NCBI RefSeq assembly: GCF_001418325.1
Contig: NZ_LIPN01000101.1
Coordinates: forward strand, 1-54,439
Source of the DNA: Streptomyces atriruber
Lineage (GTDB): Bacteria; Actinomycetota; Actinomycetes; Streptomycetales; Streptomycetaceae
Length of the DNA: 54,439 bases
Reading direction: 5' to 3'
Made by a program: the position numbers and the translations under genes. This document shows, piece after piece, positions 1 through 8,700 of the stretch (the stretch's first letter is position 1; every line of letters starts with the position of its first letter). The notes beneath the pieces are model-generated. The model was not told where the DNA came from. It saw only the letters and a list, made by a program, of their open reading frames with translations, and did no database searches.

Positions 1-1269
1 CGTGCGGGCGCCCGCACGGACCAGGACCGCCATGTCGCCCCAGGGAACGCCGTCCTCCAGGTGCGCGCGGCGCAGGATGTCCGCGATGTTGTCGAGCTCC
101 GTACCGGCAGTCGGGTACGTGTACACCTCGACGCGGCCGCCGTCCCTGACCGGCGTCGGCTCCCGGTGGGCCCGTACCTTCTCCGCGGGCAGCCGGGTCA
201 GCGGCATGCGGCGGGTGAGCAGCCGGGTGGCGGCGAGGAGCTGCGCGCCCGACCTGCGGGAGGTGGCGAGGACCTCGACCGGCGCCGGGCTCCCGTCCAC
301 GCGCGGAAAGGCGTCGGGGAACTCCAGGATGCCGTTCACGTCGGCGCCCCGGAAGGTGTAGATCGACTGGTCGGGGTCGCCGAACGCGACCAGGGTGCGG
401 CCGCCCCCGGCGAGCGCGTGCAGCAGCCGCACCTGCGCCGGGTCGGTGTCCTGGTACTCGTCCACGAAGACCGCGTCGTACTGCGTGCCGAGCGCCCGTG
501 CCACCTCGGGGCGGCGTGCGAGCAGCACCGCGCGGTGCACCAGTTCCGCGTAGTCGAGCACTCCTTGCAGGTCGAGCACGTCCAGGTACTCGGCGAGGAA
601 AGCCGCCGCCGCGCCCCAGTCGGGGCGGCCGCTGCGGCGCGCGAAGGCGTCCAGGGCGTCCGGGCCGAGACCGAGCTCACGGCTGCGGGCCAGCACCGCG
701 CGCACCTCGTCGGCGAAGCCGCGGGTGGTGAGGCAGGCGCGGAGCTCGTCCGGCCAGCGGATGTGGCCGTGCCCCTCCTTCGCGAGGTCGATCTGTCCCG
801 CGAGCAGTTCCCGTACCGCCACGTCCTGCTCGGGGCCCGACAGGAGCCGCAGCGGCTCCACGAACAGTTCGGCGTCCTGGTGGGCGCGGACGAGGGCGTA
901 GCAGAAGGAGTGGAACGTCGTGGCCTGCGGGGCGCGCGCCGCCCCTATGCGCAGCGCCATGCGGTCGCGCAGCTCCACCGCCGCCTTGCGGCTGAAGGTG
1001 AGCACCAGGATCCGCGCGGGGTCCCCGCCCTGGGCGACACGCGCGGCGACACTCTCCACGAGAGTGGTGGTCTTGCCCGTGCCCGGCCCCGCCAGGACGA
1101 GCAGCGGGCCCCCCTTGTGGTCAACCACGCCGCGCTGACCTGCGTCCATGCGAGGGGGATCCGTCAGGGCCGGAGGCGTACGCACCAGTCGGTAGCCATC
1201 TCGGGTCCCCTGTCGTACCTGGTGGTGCGACGGGTGCCGGATGTGCCGAGTGGAAGAAGGGGAACTCAC
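1..1269 (-). CDS. UvrD/Rep-family ATP-dependent DNA helicase, AdnA-like (N-terminal part)
   Basis: Superfamily I DNA helicase motor; the gene runs off the left edge, so only about 423 N-terminal codons are present. Visible motifs in order are Walker A GPGTGKTT (about residue 60), a TFSRKAA segment (motif Ia), motif II VFVDEYQDTDP, motif III GDPDQSIYTFRGAD, and a C-terminal LVRAGAR stretch. I chose GTG at 1269 because the frame stays open and helicase-like from there; an ATG at about 1149 would leave almost nothing before Walker A. The next gene encodes an alkyltransferase-like protein, as beside the mycobacterial adnA-adnB pair (Rv3202c/Rv3201c), so AdnA of the AdnAB end-resection helicase-nuclease is the best guess. 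The C-terminal nuclease domain that would settle this lies outside the window. A plain UvrD or PcrA helicase is the alternative. Confidence 0.8.
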   Translation of the reverse strand, partial: MSSPSSTRHIRHPSHHQVRQGTRDGYRLVRTPPALTDPPRMDAGQRGVVDHKGGPLLVLAGPGTGKTTTLVESVAARVAQGGDPARILVLTFSRKAAVELRDRMALRIGAARAPQATTFHSFCYALVRAHQDAELFVEPLRLLSGPEQDVAVRELLAGQIDLAKEGHGHIRWPDELRACLTTRGFADEVRAVLARSRELGLGPDALDAFARRSGRPDWGAAAAFLAEYLDVLDLQGVLDYAELVHRAVLLARRPEVARALGTQYDAVFVDEYQDTDPAQVRLLHALAGGGRTLVAFGDPDQSIYTFRGADVNGILEFPDAFPRVDGSPAPVEVLATSRRSGAQLLAATRLLTRRMPLTRLPAEKVRAHREPTPVRDGGRVEVYTYPTAGTELDNIADILRRAHLEDGVPWGDMAVLVRAGART

Positions 1270-1436
1270 GTGGGTCGCCGGTCCTGGTGGGTGTGCTGGT
1301 CGAAGAGCGGCTGCGCGGTGGCCGCGGGGTGAAGGGGATGCGTGCTGTCGACGCTACGCCAGTGGGCACGCGGGACGCGTGCCTTCCCCCGTACGGGCCA
1401 CTGGTCCCCCGCCGGGCCGCCGGATGCCGGAAGCTG

Positions 1437-1778
1437 TCAGGTGTGATCCTCCGGAGCCGCGCCGTCCCACCGCGCCTGCCGCATGTCGAGCTTCGGGACG
1501 TGTCCCTGGGCGGCACGCGAGGCCTGCCGCAGCGGTGTGCCCTCCTCGCGGTACCGCTCCATGGCCCTCAGTTCGTGGCCGGGAAGGAGCACTCCGTCCG
1601 AGCGGACGACACGCCACCACGGAACGCCTCCTCCGTAGAGGGCCATCACGCGTCCGACCTGTCGCGGGCCGCCTTCCTCCAGCCACTCGGCGACGTCCCC
1701 GTAGGTCATCACCCGGCCCGGAGGAATCAGTTCTGCGACCTCGAGGACCCGTTCCGCGTACTCCGGCAGCTCGCTCAT
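1437..1778 (-). CDS. MGMT-family alkyltransferase-like protein (ATL), lacks acceptor cysteine
   Basis: 113-residue protein of the O6-methylguanine-DNA methyltransferase C-terminal (DNA-binding) family. The helix-turn-helix/recognition region IPPGRVMTYGDVAEWL is clear, followed by GRVMALYGG. The active-site PCHR(V) motif of true transferases is replaced by VPWWRVVR: the acceptor Cys is Trp. This is the signature of ATL proteins, which bind O6-alkylguanine and hand it to nucleotide excision repair instead of transferring the alkyl group. ATG 1778 fits the family N-terminus (MSELPEYAERVL); upstream in-frame codons read into unrelated sequence. It lies 167 bp upstream of the helicase gene on the same strand and is divergent from the membrane protein at 1952. 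Cytoplasmic DNA-repair role inferred. Confidence 0.85.
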   Translation of the reverse strand: MSELPEYAERVLEVAELIPPGRVMTYGDVAEWLEEGGPRQVGRVMALYGGGVPWWRVVRSDGVLLPGHELRAMERYREEGTPLRQASRAAQGHVPKLDMRQARWDGAAPEDHT

Positions 1779-1951
1779 CCGGACCATCCTGCCGTACGCC
1801 ACCGACAGGGTGACGGGCTCGGCACGGAGTGTGCCGCGGCCCGTGCGACAGGGCGCAAAGTGTCGTTTCGTGACCACTTCGCATCCTCGCGTTGCCCCCT
1901 GCTGCCCCCCTTCGCGGGCAGGACATGCCACCATCGTGCGGGCGGTGACTG

Positions 1952-4768
1952 GTGATACGAGATCAAGAAGAGACGACGGAGCGGCAGGGCGTGCATCCCG
2001 ATGAGAAGGCGGGCACCTCTGCGTCCGAGTCACACCTGGACACCGGTGAGCGCGCCCTGAAGAGCGAGAAAAGCAGCAAGAAGAGCGAAGAGACCGAGCA
2101 GAGCGCGTTCGACGACGGCTCCGGCCGCCTCGACGACGGCTCGGGCTGTGCCGACGGCGACGGGGCGCACACCGACCGCGTGGAGCGCGACGAACCGCTC
2201 CTCGCCGCGCGCGTGCACCGTCCGTCCGACCTCATGCGCCTCCTCGTCGGCGTCCTCGCCATCGCCGTGCTCCTCTCGATCGCCGCGTTCGCGCACGGCA
2301 CGACGTCCGGCCTCGAACAGGACATCGACAAGGGCACGGAACAGGCGCCCGATCTGCTGATCAAGGTCGCGGGCCTGGTCGCCAGCATCGGCGTGCTGCT
2401 CGTCCCCGTCGCCTTCGCGATCGAGCGGCTGATCAAACGGGACGGGCTGCGCATCGCCGACGGCGTCCTGGCGGCCGTCCTCGCACACGGCGTGACGCTC
2501 GCCACCGACCTCTGGGTCGCCAAGGCCGCCCCCGACTCCATCCAGGACGCGCTGACCAAGCCGTCCCCGGCCGACCTCCACGCGTTCACCGATCCGGTGC
2601 ACGGCTATCTGGCGCCCGTCATCGCGTACATGACGGCCGTCGGCATGTCCCGCAGACCGCGCTGGCGCCTGGTGCTGTTCGTGGTGCTGCTGCTCGACGC
2701 GTTCACGATGCTCGTCACCGGCTACACGACGCCCTTCTCGATCATCCTGACGGTGCTCATCGGCTGGGCCGTGGCGTACGGAACGCTCTACGCGGTCGGC
2801 TCACCGAACGTGCGGCCCACCGGGCAGACGCTGCTCGCGGGCCTGCGGCACGTCGGCTTCCACCCCGTGAGCGCCTCCCGCGAGGAGTCCCCCGACAGCG
2901 AACACGGCGATCGCGGACGCCGCTACTTCGTCACCCTGGAGGACGGGCCTCCGCTCGACGTCACGGTCATCGACCGCGAACAGCAGGCGCAGGGCTTCTT
3001 CTACCGCGTCTGGCGCAGACTCACCCTGCGGGGCATCACCCAGCGGCGCAGCCTGCAGTCCCTGCGCCAGGCGCTGGAGCAGGAGGCCCTTCTCGCGTAC
3101 GCGGCCATCGCGGCCGGGGCGAACGCGCCCAAGCTGATCGCCACCTCCGAGCTCGGGCCCGACGCCGTGATGCTCGTCTACGAGCACACGGGCGGCCGCT
3201 CCCTGGACCTGCTGCCGGACGAAGCCCTCACCGACGAACTGCTGTGCGACACCTGGCGGCAGGTACAGGCACTGCAGTCCCGGCGCATCGCGCACCGCAG
3301 GCTCGCGGGCGACGCGATTCTGGTGGATCGTTCCGGCACCGTGATCCTCACGGATCTGCGAGGCGGTGAGATCGCCGCGGGCGACCTGGTCCTGCGCATC
3401 GACATCGCCCAGCTCCTGGCCGCCCTCGGCCTGCGCGTGGGTGCCGAGCGCGCGGTCGCCACCGCCGTCGAGATCCTCGGCCCGGACGCGGTGGCCGACT
3501 GTCTGCCGCTCCTGCAGCCCATCGCCCTCACCCGCTCCACCCGCTCCACCCTGAGCAAGCTGGCCAGGGAACGGTCCCAGCGCGAGCGCGAGGCCGTCCT
3601 GGAGGCCTCCCGCAAGTCCCGGCAGAGCGTGCGCGCGGAGGTCGCCGGCGACGGCCGGGCGGACAAGCAGTCCTCGAAGCAGGAGAAGCAGGCGGCCAAG
3701 CAGGAGCGGCAGGCCGAGAAGCAGGCCATAGACGACGCCCTGGACCAGGCCCGCGAGGAGGACCTGCTCACGCAGATCCGCCACCAGGTGCTGCTCATCC
3801 GTCCGACGGCGCCGGTCGAGCCCGCGCAGCTGGAGCGGATCAGGCCGCGCACGCTGATCAGCTTCATCGCCGGTGCCATCGGCGCCTACTTCCTGCTCTC
3901 GCAGCTCACGCACGTCGAGTTCGGCACGCTCTTCCAGGAAGCGGAGTGGGGCTGGGTGGCCGCGGCCGTGGGCTTCTCCACGCTGAGCTACTTCGCCGCC
4001 GCGATGAGCCTGCTGGGCTTCGTGCCGGAGCGGGTGCCGTTCCTGCGGGCGGTGGCGGCGCAGGTCGCCGGGTCGTTCGTGAAGATCGTGGCGCCCGCCG
4101 CGGTCGGCGGTGTCGCGCTGAACACGCGGTTCCTGCAGCGGTCCGGGGTGCGCTCGGGACTCGCGGTGGCGAGCGTCGGCGCCTCGCAGCTCTTCGGGCT
4201 CGGTTCGCACATCCTGCTGCTGCTGATCTTCGGCTATCTGACGGGGACGGAGAAGACGCCGTCGTTCACGCCGTCCCGCACCGTCATCGCCGGTCTGCTG
4301 TCGGTCGCGGTGCTGGTCCTCGTGGTGACCGCCATCCCGTTCCTGCGGAAGTTCGTCGTCACGCGCGTGCGGTCGCTCTTCGCCGGTGTCGTGCCGCGCA
4401 TGCTGGACGTGCTGCAGCGGCCGCAGAAGCTGCTCACCGGCATCGGCGGGATGCTGCTGCTCACCCTGATGTTCGTGCTCTGTCTGGACGCTTCGGTGCG
4501 GGCCTTCGGCAACGAGGAGATGACGTCGCTGAGCCTCGCCAGCGTCGCGGTCGTCTTCCTCGCGGGCAACGCCCTGGGGTCGGCGGCGCCCACGCCGGGC
4601 GGTGTGGGCGCGGTCGAGGCGACGCTGACCCTCGGTCTGATCGCGGTGGGTGTGCCCAAGGACGTCGCGGCGCCCGCGGTGCTGCTCTACCGGCTTCTCA
4701 CGCTGTGGCTCCCGGTGCTTCCGGGGTGGCTGTTCTTCAACCATCTGACAAGGAAGGGGCTGCTCTGA
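1952..4768 (+). CDS. Large membrane protein: kinase-like domain fused to LPG-synthase/UPF0104-type flippase domain
   Basis: 938 residues. Order: acidic, Ser/Lys-rich N-terminus (1-80); a membrane block of about six helices (90-275); a soluble segment that resembles a degraded protein-kinase/RIO fold, with RIAHRRLAGDAILVD (about 443-458) in the catalytic-loop position and LTDLRGGEI in the DFG position; a Lys/Gln-rich probable coiled coil (about 570-600); and a C-terminal membrane block (632-938) of the YbhN/UPF0104 lysylphosphatidylglycerol-synthase transmembrane family, including SAAPTPGGVGAVEATLTLGL. No lysyltransferase (DUF2156) domain is present, so it is more likely a lipid-linked transporter/flippase than an LPG synthase. 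Start is GTG 1952 or GTG 1991 (the latter follows GGAGCGGCAGG). Divergent from the ATL gene and convergent with the YwiC-like gene. Confidence 0.7.
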   Translation: MIRDQEETTERQGVHPDEKAGTSASESHLDTGERALKSEKSSKKSEETEQSAFDDGSGRLDDGSGCADGDGAHTDRVERDEPLLAARVHRPSDLMRLLVGVLAIAVLLSIAAFAHGTTSGLEQDIDKGTEQAPDLLIKVAGLVASIGVLLVPVAFAIERLIKRDGLRIADGVLAAVLAHGVTLATDLWVAKAAPDSIQDALTKPSPADLHAFTDPVHGYLAPVIAYMTAVGMSRRPRWRLVLFVVLLLDAFTMLVTGYTTPFSIILTVLIGWAVAYGTLYAVGSPNVRPTGQTLLAGLRHVGFHPVSASREESPDSEHGDRGRRYFVTLEDGPPLDVTVIDREQQAQGFFYRVWRRLTLRGITQRRSLQSLRQALEQEALLAYAAIAAGANAPKLIATSELGPDAVMLVYEHTGGRSLDLLPDEALTDELLCDTWRQVQALQSRRIAHRRLAGDAILVDRSGTVILTDLRGGEIAAGDLVLRIDIAQLLAALGLRVGAERAVATAVEILGPDAVADCLPLLQPIALTRSTRSTLSKLARERSQREREAVLEASRKSRQSVRAEVAGDGRADKQSSKQEKQAAKQERQAEKQAIDDALDQAREEDLLTQIRHQVLLIRPTAPVEPAQLERIRPRTLISFIAGAIGAYFLLSQLTHVEFGTLFQEAEWGWVAAAVGFSTLSYFAAAMSLLGFVPERVPFLRAVAAQVAGSFVKIVAPAAVGGVALNTRFLQRSGVRSGLAVASVGASQLFGLGSHILLLLIFGYLTGTEKTPSFTPSRTVIAGLLSVAVLVLVVTAIPFLRKFVVTRVRSLFAGVVPRMLDVLQRPQKLLTGIGGMLLLTLMFVLCLDASVRAFGNEEMTSLSLASVAVVFLAGNALGSAAPTPGGVGAVEATLTLGLIAVGVPKDVAAPAVLLYRLLTLWLPVLPGWLFFNHLTRKGLL

Positions 4769-4788
4769 CCGCCCGGCGCCCCGGGCGG
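4769..4788 (+). terminator. Hairpin between convergent genes
   Basis: CCGCCCGG, loop cgcc, CCGGGCGG: an 8-bp perfect stem starting right after the stop of the flippase gene and before the convergent YwiC-like stop. GC-rich hairpins without a U-tract are the usual Streptomyces terminator form. Confidence 0.5.
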
Positions 4789-4811
4789 CCGAGGCCCCCG
4801 GGACGAGCGGT

Positions 4812-5579
4812 TCAGCACAGCAGCAGGAGCGCGGCGAGCAGCAGCACCGCCCCGACGACCTCCACCGCCCCGACCACCAGCACCTTGAGTCCCTTCCCCG
4901 GCAGCGCCGCCGCGCGCACCAGGTAGGCCGCGAACAGGACCGCGAGCCAGGGACTGATCGCGTACGCCGCGGGGACGGCGAGCGCGTGGTACGTCACCGA
5001 CGCCCGGTAGTACGCGCGTGAGTCGCGCTCCCGGATCATCGTCTTCACGTACGGCACCGTGCCCGCGAAGAACAGCAGACAGGCGAGGGCGGGGCGCCAG
5101 CCCTCGGAGAGCTCGCCGCCGCCCATCCGCAGCGTGACGAGGAGCATGCCGCAGGCGGGGACCACCGCGGCCAGGCCGTTCAGCAGGGCCCGCTCCTTGT
5201 TCCGCCACGCGTACCAGGTGTTGACGGCCACGAAGGGCGCGGCGCAGGCGGCCACGAGCAGCAGCCAGGGGTACGGGAACAGGAGCGGCACCCCGAACGC
5301 CGCGCAGACCGCCGCCGAGGCGAGGGCGGGTCGCACGTGGCGGCGCGGGGCCCTCGGGTTGCGGGAGAGGCGGCGCAGCCGGAGCCACTGCTGGGCGTGG
5401 AAGGCGGTGACGTACCCCGCCAACCAGGCGACGAACAGCGGCAGATGGGCCCACCGGGGCCCTGTGCCCGTGCCGTCGCCGAGGAACACGCCCACCGCGA
5501 AGGGCACCGCGAGCATCGCCCACGCGCCGTGCTGGTTCGGCAGCCACGAGCGCAGCGCGCCCCGCTTCTTCCTGCCCAT
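4812..5579 (-). CDS. YwiC-like family integral membrane protein
   Basis: 255 residues, almost entirely hydrophobic, with about seven or eight membrane helices. The N-terminal LRSWLPNQHGAWAML matches the family hallmark (LP-QHGAWAM). The biochemical role is unknown. In Bacillus subtilis ywiC sits beside narGHJI and narK, and here the gene faces narG across 153 bp, so a link to anaerobic nitrate metabolism is reasonable by context. ATG 5579 is preceded by a weak GGTGG. The intergenic stretch carries a DosR-like box that could serve both directions. Confidence 0.75.
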   Translation of the reverse strand: MGRKKRGALRSWLPNQHGAWAMLAVPFAVGVFLGDGTGTGPRWAHLPLFVAWLAGYVTAFHAQQWLRLRRLSRNPRAPRRHVRPALASAAVCAAFGVPLLFPYPWLLLVAACAAPFVAVNTWYAWRNKERALLNGLAAVVPACGMLLVTLRMGGGELSEGWRPALACLLFFAGTVPYVKTMIRERDSRAYYRASVTYHALAVPAAYAISPWLAVLFAAYLVRAAALPGKGLKVLVVGAVEVVGAVLLLAALLLLC

Positions 5580-5636
5580 GCCACCAGCATCCCAGCACAG
5601 GGCCCGAATAATTCCGGAAAGAGGTCACCCCTTGAT

Positions 5637-5650
5637 GGGACCTAAGTCCC
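5637..5650 (+). promoter_or_regulatory. DosR/DevR (OsdR)-like box before narG
   Basis: GGGACCTAAGTCCC, an inverted repeat with perfect 5-bp arms GGGAC/GTCCC. The core of the mycobacterial DosR consensus is GGGACTWWAGTCCC; 13 of 14 core positions match (C for T at position 6), while the outer flanks do not match. A second half site GGTCCC follows at 5654-5659. A possible -10, TAGGGT, is at 5675-5680, so the second half site would fall about at -35, as for class-II activation. The narG GTG is 82 nt downstream. Binding is inferred, not shown. Confidence 0.6.
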
Positions 5651-5732
5651 CGGGGTCCCAACCCCCGCCAGGCTTAGGGTCGTTGCAGGCAGCACGTGCC
5701 GTGCGGCCTTTTCTTCGGGACGGCCAGGAGAT

Positions 5733-8700
5733 GTGACGTTGCAGCAGAGGAAAGACATCGCTGAGACGCTCGTGAAGGCCGGGAGTTTCTTCACCCGGGC
5801 CGCGGAGACTTCCGCGGATCTGCATCGGGTGGAGCACACCGGTGGCCGGGACGGAGAGGCCTTCTACCGCGACCGCTGGAACCACGACAAGGTCGTGTAT
5901 TCGACGCACGGCGTGAACTGCACGGGATCGTGCCGCTGGAAGGTGTACGTCAAGGACGGCATCATCACATGGGAGACGCAGGCCACGGACTATCCCTCCG
6001 TGGGCCCCGACCGTCCCGAATACGAACCCCGCGGTTGTCCGCGCGGGGCGTCCTTCTCCTGGTACACGTACTCGCCCACGCGCGTGCGCTACCCCCATGT
6101 GCGCGGAACGCTTCTGGAGATGTACCGGGAGGCGAAGGCGCGGCTCAAGGACCCGGTGCTCGCCTGGGCCGACATCCAGGGCGACCCGGAGCGCCGCAGG
6201 CGGTACCAGCGGGCGCGCGGCAAGGGCGGCCTGGTGCGGGCGAGTTGGGAAGAGGCCGTCGAGATCGTGGCGGCGGCGCATGTGCACACCATCAAGGAGC
6301 ACGGTCCCGACCGTGTCGCGGGCTTCTCCCCCATTCCCGCGATGTCGATGGCATCGCACGCGGCGGGCGCCCGTTTCCATTCCCTCATCGGCGCCCCGAT
6401 GCTTTCCTTCTACGACTGGTACGCGGATCTTCCGGTGGCCTCTCCGCAGGTGTTCGGCGACCAGACCGACGTACCGGAGTCGGGTGACTGGTGGGACGCC
6501 GCGTATTTGATGATGTGGGGCTCCAATGTGCCGGTGACGCGGACTCCGGACGCGCACTGGATGACGGAGGCGCGCTATCGCGGGCAGAAAGTCGTCACCG
6601 TGTCGCCGGATTTCGCGGACAACACGAAGTTCGCCGACGAATGGATGCACCCGCACCCCGGAACGGACGGCGCGCTGGCCCTGGCCATGGGGCACGTCAT
6701 TCTCCGGGAGTTCTTCGTCGAACGGGAGACGCCGTTCTTCCGTGACTATGTGCGCCGCTATACGGACCTGCCTTTCCTGGTCACGCTCGACGAGACCGAC
6801 CAGGGCCTCGTGCCGCACAAGTTCCTCACCGCGGCAGACCTCGGCGAGACGGCGGCACAATCCGAGAACGCCCGGTGGAAGACCGTCCTGATCGACGACG
6901 CGACGGGTGAGCCGACCGTCCCGAACGGCACGCTCGGCCACCGCTGGGGCACATCAAAGACCCCCGACTGGAACCTGGACCTCGGCGACACGGTGCCCCG
7001 GCTCACGCTCTACGGAGAGGACACCGCGGAGATCGTGCTGCCCCGCTTCGAAGAGGGCGCGCACGGCGACGGCGGTGTCGTACGCCGAGGGGTCCCCGTC
7101 CGGCGCATGGGCGACCGGCTCGTCACCACCGTCTACGACCTGATGCTCGCCCAGTACGGGGTCCCGCGCGCGGGGCTGCCCGGCGAGTGGCCCGCCTCCT
7201 ACGAAGACGCCTCCCAGCCCGGCACGCCCGCCTGGCAGGAGACCCTCACGTCCGTGCCCGCCGCGCAGGCCACGCGCGTGGCGCGGGAGTTCGGCGAGAC
7301 CGCGGAGGCGTCCCGGGGGCGCTGCATGATCCTCATGGGGGCGGGGACCAACCACTGGTTCCACGCGGAGACCACCTACCGCGCGTTCCTTGCGCTGCTC
7401 ACGCTCACCGGCTGCCAGGGGCGCAACGGCGGCGGATGGGGGCACTACGTAGGACAGGAGAAGTGCCGCCCGGTGACCGGTTGGGCGACGCTCGCGAGCG
7501 CGTCCGACTGGGGGCGGCCGCCCCGGCACATGATCGGCGCCGGGTGGTTCTATCTGCACACCGACCAGTGGCGCTACGACACACTGCCCGCGGAGTCCCT
7601 CGCGTCCCCGCTGGGAGAGGGCCGCTTCGAGGGGATGACGGGCGCCGACTGCCTCGCCGCCTCCGCGCGCATGGGCTGGATGCCGTCGTACCCGACCTTC
7701 GACCGCAATCCGCTGGACCTGGGAGCGGCCGAGGATCCCGTGGCCGACGCCGTACGGGAGCTCAAGGAGGGCACGCTCGGCTTCGCCGGCGAGGACCCGG
7801 ACGCACCCGGCAACTGGCCGCGCGTGCTCAACGTATGGCGGGCGAACCTGCTCGGATCGTCCTCCAAGGGCAACGAGTACTTCCTGAAGCATCTGCTCGG
7901 CACGCACTCCAACCTGCCTGACGACGGGCCGCGTTGCGCGCCGCGCGATGTGAAGTGGCACTCCGAGGACGTCGAGGGGAAGCTCGATCTGCTGCTCTGC
8001 CTCGACTTCCGGATGACCTCCACGACGCTGCTCTCCGACGTCGTCCTGCCGGCCGCCACCTGGTACGAGAAGCACGACCTGTCGTCCACCGACATGCATC
8101 CCTTCCTGCACGCCTTCACACCGGCCGTGGACCCGCCCTGGCAGGCGCGCACCGACTACGACGCGTTCCTCGCCGTCGCACGCCGGTTCGGCGAGCTGGC
8201 GGGCGAGCACCTGGGGGTGCGCCGCGACCTCGTCGCCACGGCGCTGCAGCACGACACCCCGGGCGGCGAGATGGCCCAGCCCGGCGGTGTCGCGCTCGAC
8301 TGGTCGAAGGGCGAGTGCGAGCCCGTCCCCGGGCGCACGATGTACAACCTGGCCGTCGTGGAACGCGACTACGGAGCGGTCGGCGAGAAGTTCGCGGCGC
8401 TCGGCCCGCTCGTCGACGAGCTCGGGGTGACCACGAAGGCGGTCACGTTCGACGTCGCCGAGGAAGTCGCGTACCTGAAGGCGAAGAACGGCACGGTGCG
8501 CGGCGGCGCCGCCGACGGCAGGCCCCGCCTGGACACCGCCCAGCGGGCCTGTGAGGCGATCCTGTCGCTCTCCGGGACCTCCAACGGCCGCCTGGCCACC
8601 CAGGGGTTCGAGACGCTGGAGAAGCGCGTCGGCACGGAGCTGGCGCACCTGGCCGCCGAGGCCGAGGGGAAGCGGATCACCTTCGCGGACACCCAGGCCC

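Noticed and set aside
2801..4744. Long open frame opposite the flippase gene
   Set aside because: Antisense shadow of a high-GC gene; composition (His, Arg, Gly, Gln-rich) and no ribosome-binding site or domain. The plus-strand frame has clear membrane helices.
1952..4768. Lysylphosphatidylglycerol synthase
   Set aside because: No DUF2156 lysyltransferase domain; only the membrane part is similar.
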